Under the pieces are notes generated by a model. It was not told the DNA's origin. It searched no databases and saw only the letters and a program-made list of their open reading frames with translations. 61,008 nt of DNA from Streptomyces sp. NRRL F-5727. Its GTDB lineage: Bacteria; Actinomycetota; Actinomycetes; Streptomycetales; Streptomycetaceae. The stretch is from assembly GCF_000719555.1 (NCBI RefSeq), contig NZ_JOGX01000039.1, positions 1-61,008 on the forward strand, in the 5' to 3' direction. Below, piece after piece: positions 1 through 7,804 of the stretch; the first letter of the stretch is position 1, and every line of letters starts with the position of its first letter. The position numbers were made by a program, and so were the translations under genes.

Positions 1-663
1 CCCGTCGGGCACGGGGGTGGGTGTGGGGGTGGGCGTGGCGGTGGGGGCCGGGGGGTCGGCCGGGTCGGGCGGACCGATCGCGAGGCGGTAGTCGTCGGAG
101 CGGCCGACCCAGTCGCCGTCGGCGCCCCGGCGCTGGACGAGCGCGGCGTTGACGACGACCTCCTCCGGTACGGCGTCCGCCCGGAAGGCCATCCGGACCG
201 GCACGGTGACGGCCCGTCGGGCGGGCACGGCGAAGCCGCCGAAGCCGGTGAACGCGCCGACGCTCTCGGCCTCCTCGGTCGCCTCGAAGGTGACCGCCCG
301 CCAGCGCTCGGCCTCCGCGTCGTAGAACTCCAGCCGGATCTGCTCGGGCCGCAGCACCCGCTCCTCGTCGACCAGGACGAGCACCGGATGCACCCCGGTG
401 CAGGGGCTGCCGGTGGTGTTCCGCACCTCCAGCTCCCAGGTCCGGAAGGCCCCTCCGGCGGGGTAGTCGGAGGGCCCGCCGTGGATCCGCGTGTCGAGCG
501 GGAACCCGGTGTCCGCCGCACCCCCGCAGGTGGGGGCGGGCGCGGGGGCGGCCACGCCCGAGGGGGCGGCCGAGGCCGAGGCGGGTGGCAGGGTCAGCGT
601 CAGGGAGACGGCCACGGCGGCGAGGGCGGGGGCGCTGCGCAGGGGCCGGGGGGCGGGTGCCAT
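1..663 (-). CDS. Secreted surface protein, C-terminal part cut by the window edge
   Basis: Reading the minus strand from an ATG at 663 gives 221 uninterrupted codons to base 1. The N-terminus (MAPAPRPLRSAPALAAVAVS) is a signal peptide with an Ala-rich cleavage region near residue 30. A probably folded extracellular region follows, with two Cys (in PTCGG and GSPCTG), then a Pro/Thr stalk (PTATPTPTPTP) that runs off the window. The Pro/Thr stalk is typical of wall-anchored Streptomyces proteins, and a sorting signal may lie beyond the edge, but that is inference. A class E sortase and another LPXTG protein lie nearby. I do not recognise the folded part. Third codon positions are almost all G or C, which supports a real gene. 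Confidence 0.72.
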   Translation of the reverse strand, partial: MAPAPRPLRSAPALAAVAVSLTLTLPPASASAAPSGVAAPAPAPTCGGAADTGFPLDTRIHGGPSDYPAGGAFRTWELEVRNTTGSPCTGVHPVLVLVDEERVLRPEQIRLEFYDAEAERWRAVTFEATEEAESVGAFTGFGGFAVPARRAVTVPVRMAFRADAVPEEVVVNAALVQRRGADGDWVGRSDDYRLAIGPPDPADPPAPTATPTPTPTPVPDG

Positions 664-781
664 GTGCGGGTGCCTTTGTGCTCGCGGACGTACGGATCGC
701 CCGCGACGCTGCCATGCCGTCCGCCCCGCGACGGGCGACGACACTCCCGGGTGGCCCGGCCGGACCGCCGAATCCGCCCGA

Positions 782-2062
782 TCAGCCTATGGTCGGACCA
801 TCTGATGAACGCGGGACCAGGGGGCGCGGCTCCGCCGTCGGCGCAAGGCCGAAGACCGGCGCCAGGCCGAAGACAGGGGCCAGGACGAGGTGGGCCGCGC
901 CCAGCGCCACGGCGTGCGGGGCGGTCGTCACCTCCACCGGGGTCGGGAGGCGGAGGCCGGCCAGCACGGCGGCCACCCCCGCCGTGAAGACCTCGGGCGC
1001 CGCGAGGACCACCCGGCCGCCGAGCAGGACCCGGTCGATGTCGAGGAGCCGGACCAGGTTCGCCGCGCCGGTGCCGAGGATCCGCGCGGCCTCGGGCAGC
1101 TCGCCCCTGGCCACCGCCGCGAGGCAGAGCACCTCCAGGCAGCCGCGCGCGCCGCAGCCGCAGGCCGGCCCGTCGAGCTGGACCGTGTGGTGGCCGAGTT
1201 CGCCCGCGCCCGTCCGCTCGCCGCGCAGCGGGGCGCCGCCGACGACGAGGCCCGCGCCGAGCCCCGTACCGAGGTGGACGTAGGCGAAGGAGCGGGGCGC
1301 GCCGGGGCGGACCGCGAGGCCGAGGGCGGCGGCGTTGGTGTCCTTGTCGAGCGTGACGGGCAGCCCGAGGCGCGCGGCCAGCTCGTCCCGTACCGGGAAG
1401 CCGTCCCACACCGGCGCCCCCGTCACCCGCCCCGGCACGCCCCGCCGGTGGTCCAGCGGCCCCGGCATGGCGAGCCCGACCCCGAGGACGGGCGCGGCGG
1501 CCGTCTCCGCGCCGGCGGCCGTCTCCGCGCCGGCCGCCGTCTCCGCGCCGGCCGCCGCCTCCCTGCCGGCCGCCGCCTCCCTACCGGGCGCCGGCGCCTC
1601 CGGGCCCGCCGGCGCCGGCTCCCCGCCCGTCGCCGTCAGCAGCGCCCGTACCTCCTCCGCGACGGTCGCGAGGACCGGTTCCGGGCCGGCGGCCAGGGTC
1701 AGCGGGCGGTGACGGACGGCGACGGGGGTGCCGGTGAGGTCGGTGAGGGCGAGGGTGAGGCCGTCGCGGTCGAGGTGGGCGCCGACGGCGTACGCGGCGG
1801 TGGGGACGAGACGCAGGACGGTGCGGGGCTTGCCGCCGGTCGAGGCGCGCCGGCCGGCCTCCGCCACCAGGCCCTCGGCGCGCAGCCGGGCGGTGATCTT
1901 GCTGACGGCCTGCGGGGTGAGGCCGGTGCGGGCGGCCAGTTCGAGCCGGCTGATGCCGTCCTCCCCCGCCGTGCGCAGCAGGTCGAGCACGAGCGCCGCG
2001 TTGTGGCCGCGCAGCGCCGACAGGTTGGCTCCGCCGCCGGGGTCTCTCGTCATCACCGTCAC
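782..2062 (-). CDS. ROK-family transcriptional repressor/sugar kinase homologue
   Basis: 426 aa. The N-terminal winged helix (LSALRGHNAALVLDLLRTAG, then SRLELAARTGLTPQAVSKIT) is the DNA-binding part of NagC/XylR-type ROK regulators. The C-terminal sugar-kinase fold has the ROK zinc motif CGCGARGCLEVLC and the DKDTNAAALG segment. A linker between them carries five near-identical six-residue repeats, and the extreme C-terminus repeats APVFGL. GTG at 2062 is taken as the start because AGGAGG lies at 2075-2080; ATG 2053 is an alternative. The gene is divergent from a Gfo/Idh/MocA oxidoreductase, with a 27-bp imperfect palindrome between them. It is therefore probably autoregulated and controls the neighbour in response to a sugar; the ligand is unknown. 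Confidence 0.9.
   Translation of the reverse strand: MTVMTRDPGGGANLSALRGHNAALVLDLLRTAGEDGISRLELAARTGLTPQAVSKITARLRAEGLVAEAGRRASTGGKPRTVLRLVPTAAYAVGAHLDRDGLTLALTDLTGTPVAVRHRPLTLAAGPEPVLATVAEEVRALLTATGGEPAPAGPEAPAPGREAAAGREAAAGAETAAGAETAAGAETAAAPVLGVGLAMPGPLDHRRGVPGRVTGAPVWDGFPVRDELAARLGLPVTLDKDTNAAALGLAVRPGAPRSFAYVHLGTGLGAGLVVGGAPLRGERTGAGELGHHTVQLDGPACGCGARGCLEVLCLAAVARGELPEAARILGTGAANLVRLLDIDRVLLGGRVVLAAPEVFTAGVAAVLAGLRLPTPVEVTTAPHAVALGAAHLVLAPVFGLAPVFGLAPTAEPRPLVPRSSDGPTIG
789..801. promoter_or_regulatory. 13-bp perfect palindrome upstream of the secreted-protein gene
   Basis: ATGGTC-G-GACCAT lies at the very 3' end of the ROK gene and about 126 bp upstream of the secreted-protein start (663). 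It resembles DasR-type half-sites (TGGTC/GACCA) but has a one-base centre instead of the usual two. It could be an operator or chance. Confidence 0.3.
1500..1589. repeat. Five tandem 18-bp repeats inside the ROK gene
   Basis: Unit GCCGTCTCCGCGCCGGCC, five copies at 1500, 1518, 1536, 1554 and 1572. The first three differ only at the last base and the last two are diverged. On the coding strand they encode an Ala/Glu-rich linker between the DNA-binding and sugar-kinase domains. The period is a multiple of three, so the reading frame is kept if copy number changes. Confidence 0.85.
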
Positions 2063-2085
2063 CGGGCCATTCTGCCTCCTGCTTG

Positions 2086-2112
2086 CACTTTGGCAACAGC
2101 GTTGCTTAAGTG
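2086..2112. promoter_or_regulatory. Probable ROK operator (27-bp imperfect palindrome)
   Basis: CACTT-n2-GCAAC-AGC-GTTGC-n2-AAGTG is symmetric at 20 of 27 positions. It lies between the divergent ROK and oxidoreductase genes, and its right arm touches the oxidoreductase start region. Position and symmetry suit repression of both genes by the adjacent ROK protein. Confidence 0.6.
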
Positions 2113-2118
2113 CTTCTC

Positions 2119-3234
2119 ATGACGCCCCTCACCACCCCCCTCCCCCTCCGCGTCGGCCTCGTCGGCTACGGCCTCGCGGGCTCCGTCTTCCACGCCCCGC
2201 TGATCGCCGCCTCCCCCGACCTGACGCTCACCGCCGTCACCACCGGGAACCCGGAGCGCGCCGCCGAGGCGCGGGCCGCCCACCCGGGCGTCCAGGTGCT
2301 CGCCCGGCCGGAGGACCTCTGGGCCGACGGCGGCCCGGAGCTCGACCTGGTCGTGGTCGCCTCCCCCAACAAGACCCACGTCCCGATCGCCGAGGCCGCC
2401 CTGAAGGCGGGGCTGCCGGTCGTCGTCGACAAGCCGCTCGCCGCGACCGCCGCCGAGGCACGCGGCCTCGCCGCGCTGGCCGAGGAGCGCGGGCTGCTGC
2501 TGTCCGTCTTCCAGAACCGGCGCTGGGACAGCGACTTCCTCACCCTCCGCCGCCTCCTCGACGACGGCGAGCTCGGCGAGGTCCAGCGCTTCGAGTCCCG
2601 CTTCGAGCGGTGGCGTCCGCTCCTGAAGGGCGGCTGGCGGGAGTCGGGCGCCCCGGAGGAGATCGGCGGACTGCTCTACGACCTCGGCAGCCACGTCGTC
2701 GACCAGGCGCTGGTCCTCTTCGGCCCCGCCGTCTCCGTCTACGCCGAGTCGGACGTGCGCCGCCCGGGCGCGGAGGCCGACGACGACACCTTCGTGGCGA
2801 TCACCCACGCGAACGGCGTCCGCTCCCACCTGTACGTGAGCGCCACCGCCGCCCAGCTCGGCCCCCGGTTCCGGGTGCTCGGGCAGCGCGCCGGCTTCGT
2901 GACGTACGGGCTCGACCCGCAGGAGGCGGCGCTCCGCGAGGGGCTGCGGCCCGGCCCCGGCACGGCCTGGGGCGTGGAGCCCGAGGCCCTGTGGGGCCGG
3001 CTCGGCTCCGGGGAGTCCCCGCTGACCGGCGGCGGGACGCCGGTCGAGTCGGTGCCGGGGGACTACCCGGCGTACTACGCGGCCGTCGCCGCCGCCGTGC
3101 GCGGCACCGGCCCGAACCCGGTGACCGCGCGCGAGGCCGCCGCCGCCCTGGACGTCCTGGAGGCGGCGCGGCGGTCGGCCCGCGAGGGCGTGACGGTCAG
3201 GCTGACCCCCGCGACCGACGGCGCCGACGGCTGA
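2119..3234 (+). CDS. Gfo/Idh/MocA-family NAD(P)-dependent oxidoreductase
   Basis: About 371 aa. The N-terminal Rossmann fold begins [19 protein letters not shown] (the GxGxxG dinucleotide site). The family's conserved EKP segment appears as [10 protein letters not shown] near residue 100. The C-terminal substrate domain has [17 protein letters not shown]. Members oxidise or isomerise sugars, inositols or related polyols in the cytosol; the substrate cannot be read here. ATG 2119 is chosen because GTG 2110 overlaps the palindrome; neither has a strong ribosome site. The divergent ROK regulator suggests carbohydrate control. The 3' end overlaps the convergent surface-protein gene by 38 bp. Confidence 0.88.
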   Translation: MTPLTTPLPLRVGLVGYGLAGSVFHAPLIAASPDLTLTAVTTGNPERAAEARAAHPGVQVLARPEDLWADGGPELDLVVVASPNKTHVPIAEAALKAGLPVVVDKPLAATAAEARGLAALAEERGLLLSVFQNRRWDSDFLTLRRLLDDGELGEVQRFESRFERWRPLLKGGWRESGAPEEIGGLLYDLGSHVVDQALVLFGPAVSVYAESDVRRPGAEADDDTFVAITHANGVRSHLYVSATAAQLGPRFRVLGQRAGFVTYGLDPQEAALREGLRPGPGTAWGVEPEALWGRLGSGESPLTGGGTPVESVPGDYPAYYAAVAAAVRGTGPNPVTAREAAAALDVLEAARRSAREGVTVRLTPATDGADG

Positions 3235-4660
3235 CGGCGACGAGCACGCCGCCGCCGAGGGCGAGGCCGGCCGCCGTCACGCCCATGACGGCCTTCCCGG
3301 TGCCGGCGCCGGTCTCGGGGAGTTCGCCGCCACCGCCCGGGCCGCCGCCGTGGTGGCCGCCGGTGTCGTCGCCGTAGCCGCCGTCGGAGCCACCGCCGTT
3401 GTCGGTGCCACCGTTGTCCGTACCGCCGCTGTCCGTACCGCCGTTGTCGGTGCCGCCGCTGTCGGTGGATTCCGTCGGGCTGGGCGTGGGCTCCGTGGGC
3501 GTGGGCTCCGTGGGGGTCGGCTCCGTCGGGGTCGGCGTGGTGTCGGTCGGGGTCGGGGTCGGTTCCGTCGGCGTCGGGGTCGGGTCCTCGTCGCAGGACG
3601 GCAGGTCGCCGTCGAACGGGTAGTTGTGGATCTCCTGACCGCCGCCCCCGCCCGGTTCGGACGCGTGGGTGAGGTCGCCGGTGGTGAAGAACCGGCCGTT
3701 CATGCCCGGCATGGTGAGGGTCGCGGTGCTGGCCTGGTTGCCGATGAGCACGCTGCCCGCGAACTGCGCGGTGCCCTCGAACTTCACCCGGGTCGCGTCG
3801 GGGAAGTTCCACAGCAGCCGGTCGCGGAGCCCCGGCAGGCCGCCGATGTAGGAGTCGACGGTCCGGTCGTCCCCGAGGACGTTGACGAGGACGGTCGCGT
3901 TCGCGGGGATGTTCTCGAAGCGGATGCCCTGCTGCCCGCCGCTCGCCGACTCCAGGTCGAAGTCGACGGTGAAGACCTGGAGCGCGGAGGTGCCGTCGCC
4001 GGTGAAGAGGGTCTCGGAGCCGTTGTTGACGGCCGTGCCGGTGGGGGTGCGGGAGGCCCCTCCGACGTACGCGTAGCACTGGCTGGCGGCGGTGAGTTCG
4101 CCGCGCAGGGCGGTGTACGGGGCGACGGCGGCGGCGTCCTGGACGGGCGCCGGGACGACGGTGCCGGTGACCGTGCCCGCGTACACGGTCTTCCCGCTGA
4201 CGGAGCCCTCCTCGGTGAGGAGGCGCTGCCCGGGGGCGACGGTGACGTTCTTGCCGACGCTGAGGAAGGGGGTGCCGTTGTCGGGCACGACGCGCGACCC
4301 GACACCGGCGACGCCGACGTTGTAGACCGCCGAGACGCCCGCGCGCTTGGCCTGGTCGAAGCCGCCGAGGACGACGACCTTGCCCTCGGCCTCGGCGGCG
4401 GCCTCGCGGACCAGGAAGTCGCCGCCGACGAAGACGTTGATGCCGTTGTCGCGCCACCGCACGCCGTCGTTGTTGACGTCGGGGTACGTGGGCGGGCACG
4501 TGCCCGGCTTGCAGGGGCCGAGCCCGCCGGGCAGCGGATCGGCGGCGCCGGTGGCGGCGAGGCCGCCGACGAGGGCGCCGGCGGCGAGGACCGCCGTCGC
4601 GGCGGAGAGGACGAGGCGGGCTCTGCGGCGGGGGACGCGTTCGGTCTTCACAGGTTCCAT
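3197..4660 (-). CDS. Secreted choice-of-anchor A family protein with LPXTG sorting signal
   Basis: 487 aa from ATG 4660 (GTG 4651 also possible). A signal peptide ([23 protein letters not shown]) precedes a beta-rich region with [11 protein letters not shown] and VVVLGGFDQ, typical of the 'choice-of-anchor A' adhesin-like domain. A low-complexity stalk follows, first TPTEPTPT repeats, then Gly/Asp/Asn/Thr repeats. At the end is a complete sorting signal: LPETG, a hydrophobic segment and a tail of Arg residues. The protein should be covalently attached to peptidoglycan by a sortase; a class E sortase gene lies at 9270-10073. Its binding partner is unknown. The gene is preceded by a terminator, so it has its own promoter in the AT-rich stretch 4661-4680. 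Confidence 0.85.
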   Translation of the reverse strand: MEPVKTERVPRRRARLVLSAATAVLAAGALVGGLAATGAADPLPGGLGPCKPGTCPPTYPDVNNDGVRWRDNGINVFVGGDFLVREAAAEAEGKVVVLGGFDQAKRAGVSAVYNVGVAGVGSRVVPDNGTPFLSVGKNVTVAPGQRLLTEEGSVSGKTVYAGTVTGTVVPAPVQDAAAVAPYTALRGELTAASQCYAYVGGASRTPTGTAVNNGSETLFTGDGTSALQVFTVDFDLESASGGQQGIRFENIPANATVLVNVLGDDRTVDSYIGGLPGLRDRLLWNFPDATRVKFEGTAQFAGSVLIGNQASTATLTMPGMNGRFFTTGDLTHASEPGGGGGQEIHNYPFDGDLPSCDEDPTPTPTEPTPTPTDTTPTPTEPTPTEPTPTEPTPSPTESTDSGGTDNGGTDSGGTDNGGTDNGGGSDGGYGDDTGGHHGGGPGGGGELPETGAGTGKAVMGVTAAGLALGGGVLVAVSRRRRRSRGSA

Positions 4661-4687
4661 GTGCCGCAATATGCATAAAAGGGTACG

Positions 4688-4723
4688 AAAAGGGTGGCAC
4701 CCCACGCGGGGCGCCACCCCTTT
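4688..4723 (-). terminator. Rho-independent terminator after the FAH-family gene
   Basis: A 16-position stem (two mismatches) around the loop ACGC at 4704-4707. In the minus direction the stem is followed by a short U run. It lies between the FAH-family stop (4796) and the surface-protein start (4660). Confidence 0.75.
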
Positions 4724-4795
4724 CGGACGGTCAGACGCCCGCCGGCCGCCGGCGCGAGACGGGTCGGGCGCCGGACTGGTCGGGCGCGAGACGGG

Positions 4796-5665
4796 TCAGG
4801 CGCTCTTCAGTTCCTGGCGCTGGCGGCCCAGTCCCTCGATCTCCAGCTCGACGACGTCGCCGGGGCGGAGGTACGGCTTGGGGTCGGGCTGCCCCATGGC
4901 GACGCCGGCGGGCGTGCCGGTGTTGATGACGTCGCCCGGGTAAAGGGTCATGAAGCGGCTCACGTACCGGACGACCTCGGCGACCGGGAAGATCTGGTCC
5001 GAGGTGTGCCCCTCCTGCTTCAGCTCGCCGTTCACCCACAGGCGCAGGGTGAGGTCCTGCGGGTCGGGCACCTCGTCGGCGGTGACCAGCCAGGGCCCGA
5101 GCGGGTTGAAGGTCTCGCAGTTCTTGCCCTTGTCCCAGGTGCCGCCGCGCTCGATCTGGAACTCGCGCTCGGAGACGTCGTGCGCGAGCGCGTACCCGGC
5201 GACGTGCGCCAGGGCCTCCTCGTCGGTCTCCAGGTAGCGGGCGGTCCGGCCGATGACGATCGCCAGCTCGACCTCCCAGTCCGTCTTCACCGAGCCGCGC
5301 GGCACGAGCACGGTGTCGTCCGGCCCGACGACGGTGTCGGCGGCCTTAAGGAAGACGACCGGCTCGGCCGGGGTGGCCTGGCCGGTCTCGGCGGCGTGCC
5401 CGTGGTAGTTCAGCCCGATGCACACGACCTTGCCGATCCGGCCGACCGGCGGGCCGACCCGCAGCCCCGTGGCGTCGCCGGAACCGCCGTACGCGGGCAG
5501 CACCCCGGCCTCGGCGGCGGCGCGGATCCGGTCGAGGGTGGCGGTGTCCGAGAGCAGCCGTCCGTCGACGTCGTCGGTGAAGGAGGACAGGTCGCGGAGG
5601 GTCCCGTCGCCGTCGAGGAGGGCGGGGCGCTCGGCGCCCGGCGGGCCGACTCGCAGCAGCTTCAT
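4796..5665 (-). CDS. Fumarylacetoacetate hydrolase (FAH) family protein
   Basis: 289 aa from ATG 5665, preceded by GGGAGA. The FAH fold is marked by VVCIGLNYHGHAAETG, then TDWEVELAIVIG, which carries acidic residues of the Mg/Ca site, and the C-terminal PGDVINTGTPAGV signature. Relatives include 2-hydroxyhepta-2,4-diene-1,7-dioate isomerases, acylpyruvases and oxaloacetate decarboxylases, all acting on 2-oxo or fumaryl diketo acids in the cytosol. The exact substrate cannot be assigned. No other aromatic-degradation gene is adjacent. A perfect inverted repeat 72-91 bp upstream points to specific transcriptional control. Confidence 0.9.
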   Translation of the reverse strand: MKLLRVGPPGAERPALLDGDGTLRDLSSFTDDVDGRLLSDTATLDRIRAAAEAGVLPAYGGSGDATGLRVGPPVGRIGKVVCIGLNYHGHAAETGQATPAEPVVFLKAADTVVGPDDTVLVPRGSVKTDWEVELAIVIGRTARYLETDEEALAHVAGYALAHDVSEREFQIERGGTWDKGKNCETFNPLGPWLVTADEVPDPQDLTLRLWVNGELKQEGHTSDQIFPVAEVVRYVSRFMTLYPGDVINTGTPAGVAMGQPDPKPYLRPGDVVELEIEGLGRQRQELKSA

Positions 5666-5736
5666 GGTCTTCTCCCTGTGGTCGAGGTGGGCCCGGGGAG
5701 GCCCTTCGGTGCCCCGGCCGATGGAGTGCGGCCATC

Positions 5737-5756
5737 GGAGGATCGTCCGATCCTCC
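5737..5756. promoter_or_regulatory. Perfect inverted repeat upstream of the FAH-family gene
   Basis: GGAGGATCG-TC-CGATCCTCC: 9-bp arms with a 2-bp centre, about 72-91 bp upstream of ATG 5665. The layout suits an operator for a dimeric regulator (GntR or IclR type would fit). No such regulator is encoded in the window. Confidence 0.6.
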
Positions 5757-5801
5757 AAGACTCCCGTTCAGCCCGCAAGACCCCGTTCAGCCTGCGGACC
5801 C

Positions 5802-6530
5802 TTACGCGCGGGTAGCGACGCGGGCAGGCAGCGGCCGCCGCATGAGCAGCGCGCGCTCGACGACGGACCAGGTGGTGCTGGTGACGAGGTAGAGCGCGAC
5901 CGCCAGCGGGACGACGGCGGCGGTGACGACCGTCCCGAAGGAGAGCAGCGGCAGCACCCGCCCCAGGGCCGCGGGCCCGCCTCCGCCGGGCGCCGCGGCC
6001 ATCTCCCGCCGGGTCCGGAGGTACTGGTACGCGGCGACGCCGAGGGCCACGGCGAAGAGCGCGAGGTACACCAGTCCGGCCGGCCCGAAGGGCCCGCCGT
6101 CGCCGAGGGCGTCGGCCCACCGCGCGTCCAGCGGCGCGGCCAGGAGGCTGTGGCCGGCCATCCGGTCGCCGGAGGAGAAGAGGGAGTACAGCAGGAGGAA
6201 GGCGGGCACCTGGAGCAGCCCCGGCAGGATCCCGGCGAACGGCGAGACCTTCTCCTTGGCGTGCAGCTCCAGGACCGCCTGCTGGAGCCGCTCCGGCCGC
6301 TTCCCGTGCTTCTCCCGGAGCGCGGCGATCTGGGGCGCGAGCCGGACGCGGGCCTGCTGGCCCCGGACGGAGGCGCGGGAGAGGGGGTGGACGGCGAGCC
6401 GGACGAGGGCGGTGAGGAGGATGACGGCGGCGGCGGTCGAGGCGCCGCCGAAGGCGGGCTGGAGGAGCGCGGCGAGGCGCCCGACGAGGTCGGAGAAGGC
6501 GTCGAGGACGGGGGACGGGAAGACGGACAA
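5802..6530 (-). CDS. YidC/Oxa1-family membrane protein insertase (short paralogue)
   Basis: 242 aa from a TTG start at 6530, chosen because GGAGG sits 7 nt upstream. Hydrophobic segments alternate with a charged cytosolic hairpin (RGQQARVRLAPQIAALREKHG) and the family's PFAGILPGLLQVPAFLLLYS core. The usual conserved arginine is plausibly the one in LVRLAVHPLSR. YidC proteins insert membrane proteins with or without SecYEG. Streptomyces keep a full-length housekeeping YidC near oriC, so this short copy is probably a second, specialised insertase. It follows the DUF6412 gene in the same direction. Confidence 0.88.
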   Translation of the reverse strand: MSVFPSPVLDAFSDLVGRLAALLQPAFGGASTAAAVILLTALVRLAVHPLSRASVRGQQARVRLAPQIAALREKHGKRPERLQQAVLELHAKEKVSPFAGILPGLLQVPAFLLLYSLFSSGDRMAGHSLLAAPLDARWADALGDGGPFGPAGLVYLALFAVALGVAAYQYLRTRREMAAAPGGGGPAALGRVLPLLSFGTVVTAAVVPLAVALYLVTSTTWSVVERALLMRRPLPARVATRA

Positions 6531-6635
6531 GGGAACCCTCCGGGGTTCGTCGTGCCGGGGATGACGGGTCTCGGCATGACGGACCGCGCGAGGGGGTGCT
6601 CTCGCGGGTGGCGCTTTCGCGTGTTCTGAGGACCC

Positions 6636-6950
6636 CTACGCGGCCGTCGGGAGGGTGCGTCCGGGCGCCCGGGGCCGGCGGCGGCCGGCGGCGTCGGGGT
6701 CGCGCTGCGGGAGGAAGGCCGTGCGGCGGGCCCGGTCGCGCAGCGCGGTGCGTATGAGCGTGGACGGCGCGGCCGGAGCCGTACGGACGCCGACCAGGCC
6801 GCAGACGACGGCGGAGGCCGCGGAGACGGCGACGGCGACGGTCGCGGAGACGGAGCCGTCGGTGAGGGCCAGCCCCGCGAAGGCGATCACGAGGAGGACC
6901 GGGAGGAGGACGAGGGGCGCGACGCGCCGCAGGACCAGACTCCTGCCCAT
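6636..6950 (-). CDS. Small membrane protein, DUF6412 type
   Basis: 104 aa from ATG 6950. Two hydrophobic segments (VAPLVLLPVLLVIAFAGLAL and VAVAVSAASAVVCGLVGV) are followed by a basic tail containing RTAFLPQRDPDAAGRRRPRAP. I recognise the tail as DUF6412, a family I recall lying next to YidC-like genes in Streptomyces; the yidC-like gene here is 105 bp downstream in the same direction. Function is unknown; an accessory role for the insertase is inference from position. A longer start at 7085 would run through a repeat-rich stretch and is not preferred. Confidence 0.75.
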   Translation of the reverse strand: MGRSLVLRRVAPLVLLPVLLVIAFAGLALTDGSVSATVAVAVSAASAVVCGLVGVRTAPAAPSTLIRTALRDRARRTAFLPQRDPDAAGRRRPRAPGRTLPTAA

Positions 6951-7045
6951 CACGCCCCCCGTTCCCCGAACTTCACTGTCCGTCGGGTAGGACGAACGGC
7001 CGTACGAGAGGGTTCCCGCCGTTTCGGCGAATCGTCGGGCCCGGC

Positions 7046-7140
7046 CACTGACCCGTCGGGCCGGTCGCGGACGTCGGCCGGTCACTGACCCCGGGCCCGG
7101 TCACCGACCCGTCGGGTCCCGTCACAGACCCGTCAGGTCC
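7046..7140. repeat. Degenerate tandem repeats of about 20 bp
   Basis: Four copies of a unit like CACTGACCCGTCGGGCCGGT begin near 7046, 7083, 7102 and 7123. They fill the gap between the HxlR and DUF6412 genes and include the HxlR stop codon and last codons. No gene is apparent in this gap. Confidence 0.6.
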
Positions 7141-7658
7141 AGCGGGGTGAGCAGCCTGCGCGGCGCGAGGAGGGCCCGGGCGACGGGGTCGGCGGGGTCG
7201 GGGTCGAGCCCGTCGCCGGGCCGCATCTCCACGTCGGCGGGGGTCACGGGGACGCGGCAGGCCGGACACGCGCCGCTCCGGTCCAGCTCGGTGCCGCAGT
7301 CGGCGTGGTGGAACCGGCGCATCGGGAGGGTGCCGGGGATCTCGTTCCTTCCCCAGGCGCCGAGGGCCCACAGGACGGGCCAGAGGGCGAGGCCGCGCTC
7401 GGTGAGGACGTACTCGTCGCGGGGCGGGGAGTCCTGGTAGCGGCGGCGGTCGAGGACACCGGCGTCGACGAGGGCCTGGAGCCGGCCGGCAAGGACGGCG
7501 CGGGGGGCGCCGAGGTGGGCGAGGAAGTCGCTGTAGCGGCGGACGCCGTAGAAGGCGTCGCGCACCACGAGGAGGGTCCAGCGCTCGCCGACGACCTCCA
7601 GGGCGCGGGCGATGGAGCACTGCTGCTGGGCGTAGTCCTTGCCGAGGGCCATGCCCAC
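7122..7658 (-). CDS. HxlR-family winged-helix transcriptional regulator
   Basis: 178 aa from GTG 7658 (ATG 7652 also plausible). The core is CSIARALEVVGERWTLLVVR with the conserved N-terminal Cys of HxlR regulators, which sense thiol-reactive or electrophilic compounds in studied members. It is followed by the winged helix ending in the wing LTERGLALWPVLWALG. A C-terminal extension carries CGTELDRSGACPACRVPV, a probable Zn ribbon. It is divergent from an MFS drug exporter, with repeated GGTTC/GAACC elements between them, so it very likely represses the pump and itself. Confidence 0.9.
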   Translation of the reverse strand: MGMALGKDYAQQQCSIARALEVVGERWTLLVVRDAFYGVRRYSDFLAHLGAPRAVLAGRLQALVDAGVLDRRRYQDSPPRDEYVLTERGLALWPVLWALGAWGRNEIPGTLPMRRFHHADCGTELDRSGACPACRVPVTPADVEMRPGDGLDPDPADPVARALLAPRRLLTPLDLTGL

Positions 7659-7673
7659 CAGCGTACCGAAGAG

Positions 7674-7734
7674 GGTTCACTCAACGAACCGATGAGGGTA
7701 GGGTGTGGGCCCTAGTAGGTTCAATGAACGAACC
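7674..7734. promoter_or_regulatory. Two HxlR-type operators (GGTTC-N7-GAACC)
   Basis: Identical-spacing inverted repeats at 7674-7690 and 7718-7734 in the divergent gap between the HxlR gene and the MFS pump. They match in arm sequence and in the 7-bp spacer length, the pattern expected for two dimers of one regulator. Confidence 0.65.
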
Positions 7735-7777
7735 CAGTCGTCGATGAACGAACCCAGTCGGTGAACGAACCCAGTCG
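7726..7777. repeat. Three direct repeats GAACGAACCCAGTCG before the MFS gene
   Basis: Exact 15-bp copies at 7726-7740, 7746-7760 and 7763-7777. The first includes the right arm of the second inverted repeat, so these may be extra half-sites for the HxlR protein close to the pump's start (7805). Confidence 0.75.
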
Positions 7778-7804
7778 TTTCCCTCTCTCGGGTGGAGGCC
7801 CACC

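Noticed and set aside
6951..7085. Longer start for the DUF6412 gene through the repeat region
   Set aside because: The extra 45 residues are repeat-derived and basic; ATG 6950 directly precedes the first membrane segment.
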